DNA of 64,000 bases from Curvularia sp. ZM96 (GCA_022457065.1 JAJGBQ010000001.1:744001-808000); one strand, 5' to 3'; positions 11,901 through 23,202 are shown, counted from the first letter of the stretch. Translations and numbers: made by a program. Notes: a model not told the origin generated them from the letters alone.

Positions 11901-12440
11901 GCAGCTGGTGTTGAGGACGGAGTTACAGAAGCGGGCCGCGGGCGCGGTGTATGCAGAGTAGGACAGAACTTTGTTACTCCAGAAGAGAGTCGTGTAGTGC
12001 TTGTGGTTTTCGTTCAGGTCGACGAGTTTGCCAAAAGTCTTGTTGGGATCCTTCCAATTATCATCGTCCAGAGGTGGATAGTCACCCGGCTGGGACTGAC
12101 CAGAGACGTTTCCATATACGGTGACGTTTAGGCGATACTCAGGGCTGAAGTCAGCCCACACGTATTCGGGGACGAAGCGGAGATATGGTGTTGACTTGCC
12201 GTCGGCGAGGTAGAGTCGGTTCAGGCAATCCTTGAAGTTGACAAACACGGCGCTTGCTGACGGCAGAAAGGAGGCGAGGACGAGGACGAGGAGAAAGGGC
12301 GACAGTGTGCGGATGGGTGGTATGATGGACCGGTTCCGTCTCCGTCTCGAGCGTTGTGGCGCGTGGGTGGGCTGTACAGGAGGTAGATTGGAGTCGAGTT
12401 GCCGTGGCGCGCCATTGCGCGGAGTGCTAACGTGCATCAT
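8931..12440 (-). CDS. Flc/TRP-like membrane protein with ML-like domain
   Basis: Single-exon ORF of 1169 residues. The open frame extends to 12488, but the first in-frame ATG is at 12440 (MMHV...), so I start there; an unseen upstream exon is possible. After a basic, proline-rich cytosolic leader comes a hydrophobic signal segment (about 30-50, ending PSASA), a cysteine-containing luminal ML-like domain with several N-glycosylation sites (to about 240), then a TRP-like region of about ten membrane helices (to about 640). The remaining 500 residues are a hydrophilic, Ser/Pro-rich, probably phosphorylated cytosolic tail. The layout matches fungal Flc/Pkd2 proteins, linked in yeasts to FAD transport into the ER, calcium and cell-wall homeostasis. 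Which activity applies here is unknown. Confidence 0.85.
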   Translation of the reverse strand: MMHVSTPRNGAPRQLDSNLPPVQPTHAPQRSRRRRNRSIIPPIRTLSPFLLVLVLASFLPSASAVFVNFKDCLNRLYLADGKSTPYLRFVPEYVWADFSPEYRLNVTVYGNVSGQSQPGDYPPLDDDNWKDPNKTFGKLVDLNENHKHYTTLFWSNKVLSYSAYTAPAARFCNSVLNTSCPVAPAFNANASQYWTLPAISVSHEFSSSYSFATWASTLRIVSGNDVATPLGCVSASITPDLGKQLADSLCYFPAAILALVGIATVFAATCSPWGTSNIFRSTSNYGRDEDLLRLVTPGFGDCLQYIQFIVLAGSLSLNYPGFFQPAVSQASWSILLFNQSFVSEGNGSQSLADGIYFVNGTYGLTRLGQYVGVTQDEDIWACMAIFLLVLIACVVALTQLGFFGRWLVRWATNTQDGDLTGKNWAFTAGNIIRIIYNYFLLPIIALSLFQLVVAPRSPASVVATAVFMLILVASVAAWIFWFIFTTRPRAHLFDDLPTVLTYGPLYNTYSDDAAPFAFIPVLLTIIRGIAIGAIQPSGIAQIIVLAICEVILILTLHAFRPFQSNTSMNAYHTFFSTIRLACVLLSVAFVPSLDVDEAPKGWIGYIILLLHGIVLVFGFFLNALQTIIEVSARLAGVGGDQRGGLTAVFGKRQLSKRNLHRHARSSLGSNANMLAHDENKNIQLMSSRSRSMSASSAVLLNGPYDRDSQRASVGFDGFSQGDFGSGSPMPGQNAVPFSILGGGSGQSSRRPTMGAMDAADPYYRPPRPRKHTMDSITASAPGKAPPPSADIVDAPYSDHFDTDTIKAGEGPSRNSGTPAPAYLRLNRDDSDPNLERRNVTTDYSVRESDFYYGLRGPALSSQPTRKLKTGPADPMGPVSSATGWFKSLNLLGGRKKEKSKGFEVVRSTRIPPQMMTVEEDTDSPEISQEPYRDSPDSPPQARNVSGASGVASAAVLSGDRRHSSDSESDSSDDFDPIPRVSPTAPALGPIESFGGIELPSRIGSRASRVTQAQGPPSRTPTLPRKNSRRTRSPESGMHSDQLPAVMDIANSASSSYQPTQQSHHLAPSGPGGLPIRLPFGSTEPSPERSSGPSAASSIYRHDGASELNTPPAIGTAERPLSTGYVQHHMMKDSVQTDGYDAGSHLEASAEIVDRSRSGSTQHSRRSRYM

Positions 12441-12647
12441 GACGTCCCCCTCTTCATGTTCGCCTGTCCGTCTGTCCCCCAGCGCCAACGTGGGAAAAGA
12501 AGTCGGAGGGTGATTGGGCCAAGCGGGAGCGGCGTCGTGGTCTTATGCGCCGGGTGCGTAAGGCTGTGTCGCGTGTGCAGGTCGAAAGCGAGGCGGTTTT
12601 GCGGGTGGTACGGATGGTGGGCGAGGAATTGGCAGCGGCGGCGGAGA

Positions 12648-12676
12648 TGGTGGTGGTGGTGGTGGTGGTGGTGGTG
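12648..12676. repeat. (GGT)n microsatellite
   Basis: About nine GGT units in a row, in the 5' flank of the minus-strand Flc-like gene (CCA repeats on its transcript strand). It would be length-variable between isolates. Confidence 0.9.
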
Positions 12677-14352
12677 AGGGCGCGGGTAAGAGGGCAGGGG
12701 AGCGGGCGAGGATACGCCTGTTGCGAGTGAAACAAGCGTCAGGTCAGGCCGGCCGCGGCAGAGCAGGAGCGGAGGCAAGGAGACGGGCAGCAAAAGTCTT
12801 GTAGCGAGCGTACGAAGTGAAATGCGAGCGTCGAGGGGTGGAGCGCTGGCGGAACGACCCAGACGGTTGGGAGGGAGACCTCTCCTGAGGCGACTGGGCG
12901 ACGGTGGGGTGCAGCGGATCAGAGCAGCGCACACACGGCAAGCAGGGCGCTAGCTTCGTATAAGACGGCAGTGCGCAGCGAGACGCTGCTTTGGGTGACT
13001 CGAGGCCGCAATCGAACATGTGCGCAGGGGAGCCCGCCGTGCTGCTCGTCTCGTCTGGTCTCGTCTTGTGTCGTGCGGCCGACGCGCACGACCAATGGCC
13101 CATGTGGTGGAGCACCAAGCACGCTGCCCAGCAAGGCGACATCCTCGTCCTTAGCAGCCGCCTGCTATCACCAAGACTGCGCCGCTGCAACGTCATCGCC
13201 CATGGCACCCTCGGTCCCTGTGCAAAGGGCCTTCTGGCAGAAGCGCAACATGTCCCGGCGCCCTGTATCGCGATGCTCTGCGACGGCGCGGCCTGTGATT
13301 GGACCCCTCAAACCATACATGTCGATTTAGCAACTGCGGAATGCGGAAGTGCCACACCACTCCGTATCTCCATCACCTGAAGAATCCTTCGTGCGCCCGT
13401 CTTCTGCTCTCGACACGGGCGTCGCGGCCAGCCATCCTCACCACCGCCGTCCACCATGCAGCTCGTCACCAACCGCCCTCGTGTCATCGTTTGGGCAGGC
13501 TGACGGATGCAGGCCCTCGTCTCCTCGTCTCGGAACCGTGGCGCAGCTGTCGACTAAATTTAGCGCCTTGGGTGATCGCCCGTTTCAAGGCCGGCTAGAG
13601 GGTGGTGAAGTGAGACCTCCCAACGCTCTCCCACAGCCGTTGCGACCCGCCCGTCGTTTCTCTCACAATCAAAATCTGCGTTTCTGTCGCTTGGCTTTTT
13701 GTTTGCCGTCACAGTCGTGTGCGCAGTTCCAGTACACTCCAACAAGATGGAGCTGGCCTTTTCCCTCGCTGTCACGTGACCGATCCTGACACCCGTAGTG
13801 CACGTGTCACTCCCACCATAGCTCTGCTCTAGGCATGCCCGCTGTTTGACCATCAGCTCCAACACGTCGCTGCCCTGACAGTAGCTTCGCGCTTGTGCAG
13901 GCCCCAGGGTGACTGAGCCAGACTTGGGATGGCCGGATCGACAGTCCCAGCTGGAATTGCTTACCTAGTCGTCCATGTGCTTTCCATGCTCCGGGTACAT
14001 GCAGGCTGAATCGCCGTCACGATGCAAACAATCTCGTCCCCGGCCCCGGCACCTTAGCGTCCTTTTGCGTTCCTGGTGCCAAGGCCGCCCGCCTGGCCCG
14101 GCTTCCATGTCAAGCTTCATCTGGCAGGTCGCGATAGTTCCTCATGCACTTCGTCAAGGCCCCCGCTCGTATCTGCGATACCAAGGTCAATGGGGAAACA
14201 TCTATCCTCTGCCCACAAGTCGGCTGAACACAACCTGAGCCAAGACGCGGAAAGCTTCCTTGGCATACCGCCAATCAGGAAGGTGCACACCTGATAGTCC
14301 CGCCGTACGGAACCGACTTGTAAACTGCTGCTGCTCGCATTCATGACGCTCA

Positions 14353-14359
14353 TATAAAA
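14353..14359 (+). promoter_or_regulatory. TATA box of dpp5
   Basis: TATAAAA (in CATATAAAATGG) lies 74 nt upstream of the dpp5 ATG at 14433, a normal spacing for a fungal core promoter. Motif seen; function inferred. Confidence 0.5.
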
Positions 14360-14432
14360 TGGCACCGCACGCGCCTTCACGCTGGTTTCTGTTCCTGCAA
14401 GGTCTCTCACACGCCAGGCCGGAAAGACGAAC

Positions 14433-16788
14433 ATGGCCATGAAGACTGCACTGCTGGCCGCCGGCCTCCTGCTGCAATCCGCCCAGGCTATCACTGTCGA
14501 GTGGGTATTACTTACTAGGCACAAGAGATAATACTGACTCTAGCAGAGGACTGCTTGCTGCAGCTCGTCGCAGCACCGGCACACTGAGTCCCAAAGGCGT
14601 GAGTTGCTCAGCTCAAATCCAGAGTTTAATATGCTGACGTGCTGAGTAGGACCGAGCTTTGTTCTCCGAGACCAAGTTCAATTGGACCACCGAGAAGGCC
14701 AGCACGGCTTGGTATTTCCTCGACACAGAGACTGGAAATGTCACCAAAGCTCCCTTTGGAAGCGATGCTTCAGAGGTGGTCTGGGTCGGCGATACCGACG
14801 ACAGCATCCTCTACATCAATGCGACCAATGACCAGATCCCCGGAGGCGTGACGCTCTACACCGCCGACCTCAGCAAGGATAGCTTCCAGCCCACGCTCGT
14901 TGCATCCCTGCATGCCCCACTTTCGGGCCTGAAGGCTGTAAAGACAGACTCCGGAATCAACTTTGTCGGCAACTGTCTCGCTTACGAACACAATGGGTCT
15001 GCATACAACCCGGAACTCGTCACCGCCCCAAAGACCACCGGTCAATTGTATGATTCCAACTTTGTGCGCCACTGGAACTACTACATCAAAGCGGAGCGCT
15101 ATGCTGTCTTCAGCGGTGTCTTGAGCAACCGTAATGGCACGTATTCCTATGACGGAAAGCTCACCAACCTGCTCTCGGGAATCAACTACACGGTTACCCG
15201 CCCTGAAAGCCCTGTCCAGGGCTCTTCAAGCGACCCGGCCGACTACGATCTATCTCATGATGGCAGCATGGTAGCCTTCCGCAACAAGTCCCCCCATCTT
15301 CCCAAGGCCAACTACACCGCTAGCTACATCTATGTTGTCCCCTTTGATGGCTCAGAAGTTGCAGTCCCCGTCAACGGCCCAGGTACTACTGCTCCCGAGA
15401 CCGCTCAAGGTGCATCAGGTGCTCCTGTATGGTCGCATGATGGTAAGAAGCTAGCCTACACGCAACAGGATGGAATTGACTACGAGTCCGACAAGTACAA
15501 GCTGTACGTAGCAGAGATTGACGGCATGAACAGCAAAGTCCGCTCAGTTGCAGAAGACTGGGACTCTAGCCCTACAGGTCTTCAGTGGAGTGCGGATGAT
15601 GCCGATCTATGGGTTACATCAGAGCTGCACGCTTCTGTCCGCCTGTGGTTGGTGCCTCAAGACGCCGCAGCTGACTTTAAGCCAACCAACTTCACTGGTC
15701 CAGACACGTCCATTGCCGCATTCTCCATTCTCCCAAGCGGAAGCGCCTTCGTGTCCGCATCCGCCAGTTGGACGAGCCGCATTTTCTACAAGCAACTTCC
15801 CGGCCAAGACAAGGAGGTTCTTTTCACCGCCAACGAAGTAGACCCTGAGCTCAAGGGTCTGAAGTCCGACTCTGTATCAAACTTCTGGATCAAAAACGAT
15901 GATGGCGATGAAGTTCAGACTTTCATGTTCTATCCTACCGATTTTGACACCAACAAGAAGTACCCGCTTGCTTTCATTATCCACGGAGGTCCTCAGTCCA
16001 CTCAAGGTGATGTCTGGAGGTACGTAGACCTCTCGAGTTTTAGTCGTAGCAAGACACTAATAAATGGAATAGTACACGATGGAACCTGAGGACATGGGCT
16101 GATCAAGGGTTCATTGTCACCACAACTCAATTCACTGGATCGCCATCCTACAGCCAAGCTTTTACCGACAAGGTAAGCACCCAAAATATCCCTTGCAAAT
16201 CAGCACTAACATTCTGCCCAGATCCAAGCAAACTGGGGCGGCTCCCCCTACCGCGATCTCGTCAAAGTCTTCGAGCACCTCCGCGACAACGTCGATTTCG
16301 TCGACACGGACCGCGCCATCGCCGCCGGTGCTTCCTTCGGCTGCTACATGATCAACTGGATCCAAGGCCACGCCCTCGGCCGCGAATTCAAAGCCCTCGT
16401 CTGCCACGACGGCAAAATCAACCAAGTCGGCTCCTACGCCACCGACGAGATCTGGTTTATCCAGCACGACAACAACGGCACCGTCTGGGACAACCGCGAC
16501 AACTACGAGCAATATGATCCCTTGACTTACTTTGGCAACGCTAGCACACCGGAGTTCATCATCCATAACGATCTCGATTACCGTGTTGTCCAGGCTGAGG
16601 GCCTCCAGACGTTCAATATCTTGCAGAGTCTGGGTGTGCCATCTAGGTTCCTGCATTTCCCGAATGAGGGCCATTGGGTTACGAACAGGCAGAATAGCCT
16701 GTTGTGGCACAAGTCAATTTTCAACTGGATCAGGTACTGGGTTGGACTTGATGAGGCGTTGTCTATGGATGGGGTTATCACGCAGTAA
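14433..16788 (+). CDS. dpp5: secreted dipeptidyl-peptidase V (S9 family)
   Basis: Five exons: 14433-14500, 14547-14598, 14650-16019, 16073-16172 and 16222-16788; all joins keep the frame and give 718 residues, the usual length of fungal DPP V. It starts with a signal peptide (MAMKTALLAAGLLLQSAQA). A beta-propeller-type domain (about 40-450) carries several NxT/S glycosylation sites. The C-terminal alpha/beta-hydrolase domain has the oxyanion motif HGGPQ, nucleophile Ser568 in GASFG, acid Asp649 in DLDYR and His681 in EGHWV. The enzyme removes X-Ala-type dipeptides from peptide N-termini outside the cell; homologues are secreted antigens. The residue after the nucleophile motif is Cys (GASFGCYM) where other members usually have Gly. 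A TATA box lies 74 nt upstream. Confidence 0.93.
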
Positions 16789-17084
16789 GGGTGTGAAAGG
16801 AGAATATCTGGTCGAATTTAAGATCGGTCGATCGGAATCAATGATAATATGTAATTGAATTATCAAAGGAGTATGCTCCTCTTGTTTGATCTCGGCGTAA
16901 TTACAGCACTGAGTGGACTTTTGCAACTGATGAAGTGGCTTGAACTTGTACCAAGTCTCCCACAGCAATCTCCAAACGTAGGTACATTGAAGTGTAACAT
17001 GTAAGTAGTCTCACGCACGCAAATTCTACATCGCTGCCAACTAAAACCCAGTATCAGGACAACAATACGGCCACTCTCTTCCCC
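16789..17084. other. short convergent intergenic region
   Basis: 3' flanks of the convergent dpp5 and FAD-oxidoreductase genes. Nothing else was seen. Confidence 0.6.
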
Positions 17085-18905
17085 CTAAAGCCTCGCCCCA
17101 CCCTTCCTCACCGCCGGATGCCTCTCGTCAATCTTCGGCAACTCCCCACTCCACGTGCGCCCATTTCTCAGAAAAACCCTCCTCCAATCCGTTGGATTCA
17201 GCGGCACCTGATCCCACCGTCTCCCTCTCTTCTCCCCGACCTTTGTCCGCTTATCGTGCGCAATCCCACTTGCCGCTGCTACTTTGCTACCGCGCTCAGC
17301 ACCAAAATTGCTCGGGATGGCTTGACTAAACTCTTTGGCGCTGACGTGCAGCAGCGCCTCGGTGTCGGCTTTGATGCGGTCGGCGAGAAGGCGGATAGAG
17401 GACTCTGCGCAGTGCGTGTCGTGAGCGCGGCGCTGCCAGTATTCCAGGAAGCGGTATGCGTGGCCGAGCATGCCGCACATGGCGCCTGCCGAGTGCAGGA
17501 AGTGGCCGTTGCCAAAGGAGTCCCCCGCTACGACGCCGTTGGTAGCGATGCGGGCGTCGGTGCCGATGCGCTCGACGAGACTGAAGGGTTTGGGACCGTA
17601 TATCATGCTTACGCGGCGGAGCTCGTCGGGTGGGATTTCGAGGATGAGTGAGGCTTGCGAGATGTAGTAGTTGTAGAGTAGGAGCTGGTATGCGGCGAAG
17701 TACTCGGCGGAGTCTTTGCTGGTGCTTGGACATACCAGGCCGCGCTCGACTGGACATAGGGAAACGTGTTCGGGTACTTCGACGATGAGCCAGGATACTC
17801 GGGGGTCGTTTTCATGGCCAACGGCAATCTGGCGCACCCAGGTTTCGTTGCCATGTTGGTCAAACTCTGAAGCGATGCGGCGCCGTAGACGTCCGTTGAC
17901 GAGGATGTTGAATTGGCCTGCAACGAAGTCGGCTTGAGCGACTTTGGGTCCCTGGCCATCGCCGTGGTCTACTTCTACGTCGTGCTGCTGGAAGCCGAGA
18001 TTCTCTGCTTCGCGGCAATTGACACCTGTCGCGATGCTAAAGAGTTCTGGAACGCCTAGATCGATGAAATCGCTGCCTGGTGTACGAATGCGCTGGAGAT
18101 CGTTGTGGTAGTGGATTTCCGTAACTTCTTCAATCCGGATCTGAACACGGCCACATGGTAGATGGACTAGCCCACTACCGTCTTGCACCACGCGATGTTG
18201 GGTGAATAGGCGGCATCTGGGCGTTCGTCCGGCATTCAGATCAATCTTTTCGAGCTGTTCGAGGTATCGGCGGAGAAGGAGCTGGATGGCAAATGCTGCG
18301 GCCTGCCACGTCGATGGCCCGTCTAGCACTTCGCGCATGTCGGTCCGGATCTTGCTCGCATCAGGCGCAGTGGGGATGGTCGGAGCGGGTACGGATGTCA
18401 CAGTGCGATGCGGTTTCCCATCTTTCCAGCGGTCGTCAATGTACTCGATGTTGTGGATATCACCAACCATGTGATTCTGTTTGTCGAATCCTTCGATGAT
18501 CGCTCCGGGGATGATATCGCGAGACATGGTTGACGATGAGTAGAATAGGTCGGCGAGACTTAATAATGATCCATCAAGTCTTTTTGGTGCGTTTTCGATA
18601 CCATAACGGTCGAGCATCATCTTGTCGATGAGTCCTAGCTGATGGTACATATCCTCACGAATATTCCAATGTACTCCCAGAAAAGGATCGCCGCGGAGTT
18701 CGACACCAACCGCACGTCGGCCCATAGCTATAGCCCATAGCATGGCGAGCATGTTTGTGCCTCCAAGGCCGATGGCCACGAAATCGGCATCTTTGACTCC
18801 TGCCAAAGAAGTTGAGCGACTACCGCCTGGAACTGTAACGTTCTGGGTTCGTTCTTGGGCTAAGTACTTGGTCGTAGTATACGAGTTCCTGCTGGTAGAA
18901 GTCAT
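17085..18905 (-). CDS. FAD-dependent oxidoreductase, unknown substrate
   Basis: Intronless, 606 residues. An N-terminal Rossmann fold is visible: DFVAIGLGGTNMLAML (about 41-56) is a GxGxxN-type dinucleotide-binding loop, followed by a strand ending in the acidic VELRGDP (Glu69) that would contact the adenosine ribose. Near the C-terminus (about 455-490) NGVVAGDSFGNGHF with a Gly/Ala-rich helix resembles the second FAD-binding motif of flavin monooxygenases and related enzymes. The middle of the protein is not recognisable to me, and no signal peptide or membrane helix is seen. The last 80 residues are basic. It does not match well the ornithine/lysine N-hydroxylases or the common FAD monooxygenases of fungi. 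The lack of introns, with spliced genes on both sides, would fit a more recent arrival, but that is weak evidence. Confidence 0.75.
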   Translation of the reverse strand: MTSTSRNSYTTTKYLAQERTQNVTVPGGSRSTSLAGVKDADFVAIGLGGTNMLAMLWAIAMGRRAVGVELRGDPFLGVHWNIREDMYHQLGLIDKMMLDRYGIENAPKRLDGSLLSLADLFYSSSTMSRDIIPGAIIEGFDKQNHMVGDIHNIEYIDDRWKDGKPHRTVTSVPAPTIPTAPDASKIRTDMREVLDGPSTWQAAAFAIQLLLRRYLEQLEKIDLNAGRTPRCRLFTQHRVVQDGSGLVHLPCGRVQIRIEEVTEIHYHNDLQRIRTPGSDFIDLGVPELFSIATGVNCREAENLGFQQHDVEVDHGDGQGPKVAQADFVAGQFNILVNGRLRRRIASEFDQHGNETWVRQIAVGHENDPRVSWLIVEVPEHVSLCPVERGLVCPSTSKDSAEYFAAYQLLLYNYYISQASLILEIPPDELRRVSMIYGPKPFSLVERIGTDARIATNGVVAGDSFGNGHFLHSAGAMCGMLGHAYRFLEYWQRRAHDTHCAESSIRLLADRIKADTEALLHVSAKEFSQAIPSNFGAERGSKVAAASGIAHDKRTKVGEKRGRRWDQVPLNPTDWRRVFLRNGRTWSGELPKIDERHPAVRKGGARL

Positions 18906-20969
18906 GTAGGCGATAATGCAGATCCAAAGTTGCGGTCCGATATTGATAGATTACTGCGGCTAGCTTTGTAGTTGTGGAAAAAACATAGAACCGAAGTAAA
19001 CGCCATGTTGTCCCAGATCGATCACGATTCTATTGTGCCAGCGATATTCGAGACAGGTGACTAAAGCTTGGATAGGCGCCATGACCTTCTTAACACAGTA
19101 AGTGCTGATCCTTCTATGCACAGTCTTGCAGGGTTCAATGCAAAGCCCCGACAACCTCCTGCTAAGAATGCGAACCTGTAAGTTAGCAGTCGGTTAAGCA
19201 GACTTATTCATCCTGCTGGCTTCAGGGGATTTTCAATGAGGCTGTTTGAAGAACCGAGAGATTTTGTCCAGACAAACCCAGATATGTTGTTCCAACAGGA
19301 AGTATCCACATACTCGCTTCTCGAGGCTAGCAGGAGCCTCACAGAATAAACGCGACTAGTGTGTTCTTGGAATAAGGCTTCTTGCGTGGCAAGCGGCCTA
19401 ACTAAACTGAGATAGGCTAATGAGCACCGTGAGAGACTGAGCAGAGTATTTCAATATTGGCCGGACCAATTTCTATCTCTCGCTGCACATATGGGGGAGT
19501 CGAACGCGAGCAGGATGTGCCGCCCCGGTACATGAACGTACCCCGCCTCATATGCAAAGCTTTCGTGATGATTGGCGCAAGAGTGCATTCTGAACTAGAG
19601 CCCCTGGACTCGAAGAAATCATCTGTGGAGATGCAATGGCATGGCACGCAGTGCATGGTGCATTACGTTGTCCAAACTCGAGACTATGAGTGGTTAAATG
19701 GCGGTAAATGACTGGGGTTAGAGCGAGCGAGTTTGGTATTTGTGCGGGGGAGATTTCCGGGAGACGACCAATTGTGATCTCTTCGTATGCAAATAACCTT
19801 GGTTTCGTGAGCGAAGCTGAATGCAGCGGGTGGAACCGCGTTACGGCGCCAGTCCCCGGACGGCAAGACGGCCCGGCGCTAGGTCCAACGCAAACTTGAT
19901 GACCGCTCATCAAAGCATTTGAAGTCGTTCCTAATCTTGTTCATGTGCCGCTGCGAAGGCTCCGAGGAGCGTGGACTAGCCGTCTGGATGAGATTTCGCT
20001 TCGACGATTTGGCCATCAAATTCTCAACAAGCCCTTCACTAGCCATTCCCTATTGGCTGTGGAACATATGGTCCTTATCAGTGATTCCAGTCCGAATATT
20101 GACTATCGTCTTGTCCGATCCAATAATATCATGACATCAGATATGGCAGTTCAATAAAGAGTGACTTCTGCTGATTGACTGAAGCCGTGAGGTTCTATCA
20201 GAATATCGGCGAGAAAACAGCCCATCGGCAAGACCAAGCTTAACACTGCGATGATGGGTCTTATTTGCTTTCCAGCACCCTTGCCATCTTGCAGTACAGG
20301 GCGAAGCATCGCTGATTATAAGTACGGCAATCACTGCACGGTAGAGCTTGACGAAAGAATATCATCCACTGGTTCAATCTGTGTGCATCGAACCACAGTA
20401 CTTGCTAAAGCTCGCACGATCCCCTCGTGACAATATGGTGAGACTTCAAAGCGAAGCACAAGTAGACGTACGAATGATGACTTCCAGGCGGGCCACCAAG
20501 GCTCAAACAATGGCGCCAAGCCAATGTGGTGAGGTAATCGACTACCACGAATAGCATATAGTTAAACGATACCTGAAGTTGTCAGCACCAAACACTCTCA
20601 TAAATCAGATCATAGACCCTGAGAAGATACCCATTCGCCAATCAGAACTACATGATTTCATTACCGCCACAAACCCAACCCACATCTCACAAGTGATGAG
20701 CAACAGCATGGTACGGTTTAATTGGCAGAGCGTAGGTCTAGCAAGGAGCAAAGAAAGTCTCGATTTGGGCCCTCCCAGAAAACGTAACCGAAAGCTCAAA
20801 AGACACATCGTGAGTCTCAATGAGACCCTTAACCAGCGAAACAATAGCGGTGCGGAGACGGGAACTACAAAAGCACTGCCACGGGTCTTTCTAATGACAG
20901 TGGAGTCTTTCTTGCCATTCTCCCAATTCTCCCTTCCATAATCTTCACTTTCATTGAGAACCGAGCAAA
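18906..20969. other. 2-kb intergenic region
   Basis: Lies between two divergently transcribed genes (FAD oxidoreductase and P450), so it should contain both promoters. Several 60-120-codon ORFs overlap on opposite strands without features; the longest plus-strand one (20579-20941) lacks an ATG at its 5' end. No repeats were recognised. Confidence 0.5.
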
Positions 20970-22683
20970 ATGGAGAACACATTGGAGAATTTAGTCTACA
21001 CGAGATATGTTATCTTCTCGATTGGATTGTTGATTTTTCTTGTGCAGCGATACCTGGCCAAGCGAGCTGAAAGGAAGGTGAGGAGCAGCTACGGGCGTTG
21101 CTTGCGACTTGGAAGCTAACAAATACAAGGAACAAGATGCATTTGGCGTGCAGATGGGCTGCGAACCGTTACCTGTATTGAGAGCGAAATGGCCCTTGGG
21201 CATAGACCTTCTTTTCACGGCAGGCCGTCATGTGAAAGAGCAGACGTTGTTGCAATTTTTTATGGAAATCATAGATTCTACCGGGTTGACACATGAGCAG
21301 CGAATTCGTAAGTCAAGAACACTGTGACGAAGATGATACTAACAATGGCCAGTCGGAAAGGTGCAGTACAATACAATAGAGCCTAAGAACATCGAGGCAC
21401 TGCTTTCTACTCAATTTGAGGGTCAGTCTTTAGTTCACCTCCTCAGTATACGACCCATAACTAACAAACTCGTAGACTTTGGCTTTGGAAAGCGTACAGA
21501 AAACTTTGCACCCTGGTTGGGAAGCAGCATCTTTACCCAAGATGGAGCAGCCTGGAAACATTCACGAGCGCTGCTCCGTCCCCAGTTGGCAGCAAACCGT
21601 GAACAAAACTACAATGCCATCCACAGTACGCTCGAGAAGCTCATTCAGACTATCAAAGTCGACACTGTCGTGGATCTGCAACCGGTTTTCTACGACCTAG
21701 CCCTTAACACGACGCTGTTCCTCCTGTTCGGCAGCACCATGGGCTACACAAAGGCCGGCGACAAGCTAGGAGAAGACGAGGACTTCGCCGAAGCCTTCCA
21801 GATAGCGCAAGAATATCTTTCTCACCGCGGTCGACTGGGAGAATACTACTGGCTCGCCAACTCTTCGACTTTCAAACGCGCATGCAAGGCTACCCACCGT
21901 TTCATCGAGCGAGGCATCAAACAGGCGCTCAAAGACTCCAACAAACCTGCCACTGAGGGTGAAGGAAAGAAATCGGACACTTTCATCAGCGCTCTCCGCC
22001 GCAAAACTCAGGACGAAAACACGATCCGCGACCAGTGTGTCGCAGTGCTCCTGGCAGGCAGAGACACAACGGCGTGCACACTCGCCTGGGCATTCCGCCT
22101 CCTAGTCCGCCATCCGCAGGTGCTCGACAAGCTGCGCGCCGAAGTCAAAGATACAACTGGCCTAGGCAAAGACGCGGAGTACCCGACTCGCGCCATTCTA
22201 AAGCGCATGCCGTATCTCGATGCGTTTATCAAAGAAGTCCTTCGCCTCTACCCCATCGCACCTGTCAACGGCCGCACAGCCATGCGCACGACGACTCTGC
22301 CTGTAGGCGGCGGTCCCAGCGGACGATCTCCATTCCTCGTTCGAAAATCCGAAGTCATCGGCTATTCTGTGTATGCAATGCACCGACGCAAGGATCTCTA
22401 CGGCGAGGACGCTTTGGAATTCCGGCCTGAACGCTGGGAAGACGGGACTCTGTTCCGCAGCATAGGCTACGGGTACCTGCCGTTCAACAGCGGGCCACGA
22501 GTGTGCCTGGGCCAGGAATACGCGCTGTTGGAAATGGGATACACGATTGTCAGGCTCGTACAGTGTTTCCCGAACATGAGCTTGCCAGAAGACGAGCCGG
22601 TGGTGGAGATAGGGAAGGAGAAACAGAATTTGACGCTTACGCTCGCGCCGGGTGATGGGTGTCGTGTGCACATGCTGTCTTGA
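20970..22683 (+). CDS. CYP52-like cytochrome P450 (alkane/fatty-acid hydroxylase type)
   Basis: Four exons: 20970-21077, 21130-21307, 21353-21421 and 21476-22683; 520 residues. The first exon gives an N-terminal membrane anchor (about residues 10-28) followed by a basic stretch, so the enzyme sits on the ER. The diagnostic motifs are intact: TIEPKNIEALL early on, I-helix AGRDTT (312-317), K-helix KEVLRLYP (ExxR), FRPERW, and the heme loop FNSGPRVCLG with ligand Cys462. The AGRDTT helix and the early TIEPKNI...TQFEDFG block are typical of CYP52 and related fungal clans that omega-hydroxylate alkanes or fatty acids. The actual substrate is not known. No polyketide or peptide synthase is nearby, so a role in a biosynthetic cluster is not supported. 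Confidence 0.92.
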
Positions 22684-23202
22684 GGTGGGGATTTTCTTGG
22701 GGTCGGATCTAGGTTTTCGCTTGAATCTGGGGTTGAGAAAGATGTGAATGTGGATAATACAGTTTGTGTTTCTTGTCCTAGTGGAGTAGCGCCTAAACAG
22801 TCAGGTGGTAACTCTGCAGTTCAGCGTACGTGATCTCCATCCTACATTCTCGAGAAAAACACTGTAAGAGCGCAATGTTTCGGTACTTCATCATCTCTGG
22901 TAGTGGGCACTTGTATACTGGACGAAATACCCAGGCTAGAGATTTGGTGAGTTAGTTTATCTTTTTCACATACAGACGCCAAATAAAAAGGCATGGGAGA
23001 AAGGTCAAGTTTTATTCGAAGGAAAGTCGTTTGGTCGAGCAAGGGCTCGAAATGGTAGAGCTAGAGCCAGGATACCCCGTCGTTCCGCGGTGTTGTGGCC
23101 AACCCTTCCTCCTTTTAACCCAATTCATGTTTCATTCCTTCACCCCAAACCGCTGAATGGATATTTAACCTGCACATCATCAACAAATCAGCCCAACGCA
23201 CC
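22684..23202. other. convergent intergenic region
   Basis: 3' flanks of the P450 and the RidA gene. No additional gene or repeat was seen. Confidence 0.55.

Larger units (their letters stand above)
12441..14432. other. 2-kb divergent promoter region
   Basis: Lies between the divergent Flc-like and dpp5 genes. The 12.5-13.6 kb part is GC-rich, and long open frames occur in several phases on both strands (for example 12437-12934, 12991-13380, 13349-13789), as expected by chance; none shows domain features. It probably holds both promoters and long 5' UTRs. Confidence 0.55.

Noticed and set aside
12441..12488. Extension of the Flc-like protein to 1185 residues
   Set aside because: The frame begins with TTG, not ATG; the first ATG is at 12440.
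12437..13789. Long overlapping ORFs on both strands
   Set aside because: High GC lowers stop frequency; frames overlap each other and carry no motifs. Treated as promoter and 5' UTR sequence.
17085..22683. Secondary-metabolite cluster (FAD enzyme + P450)
   Set aside because: No polyketide synthase, peptide synthetase, terpene synthase or cluster regulator in the window, and the P450 is of the alkane/fatty-acid type.
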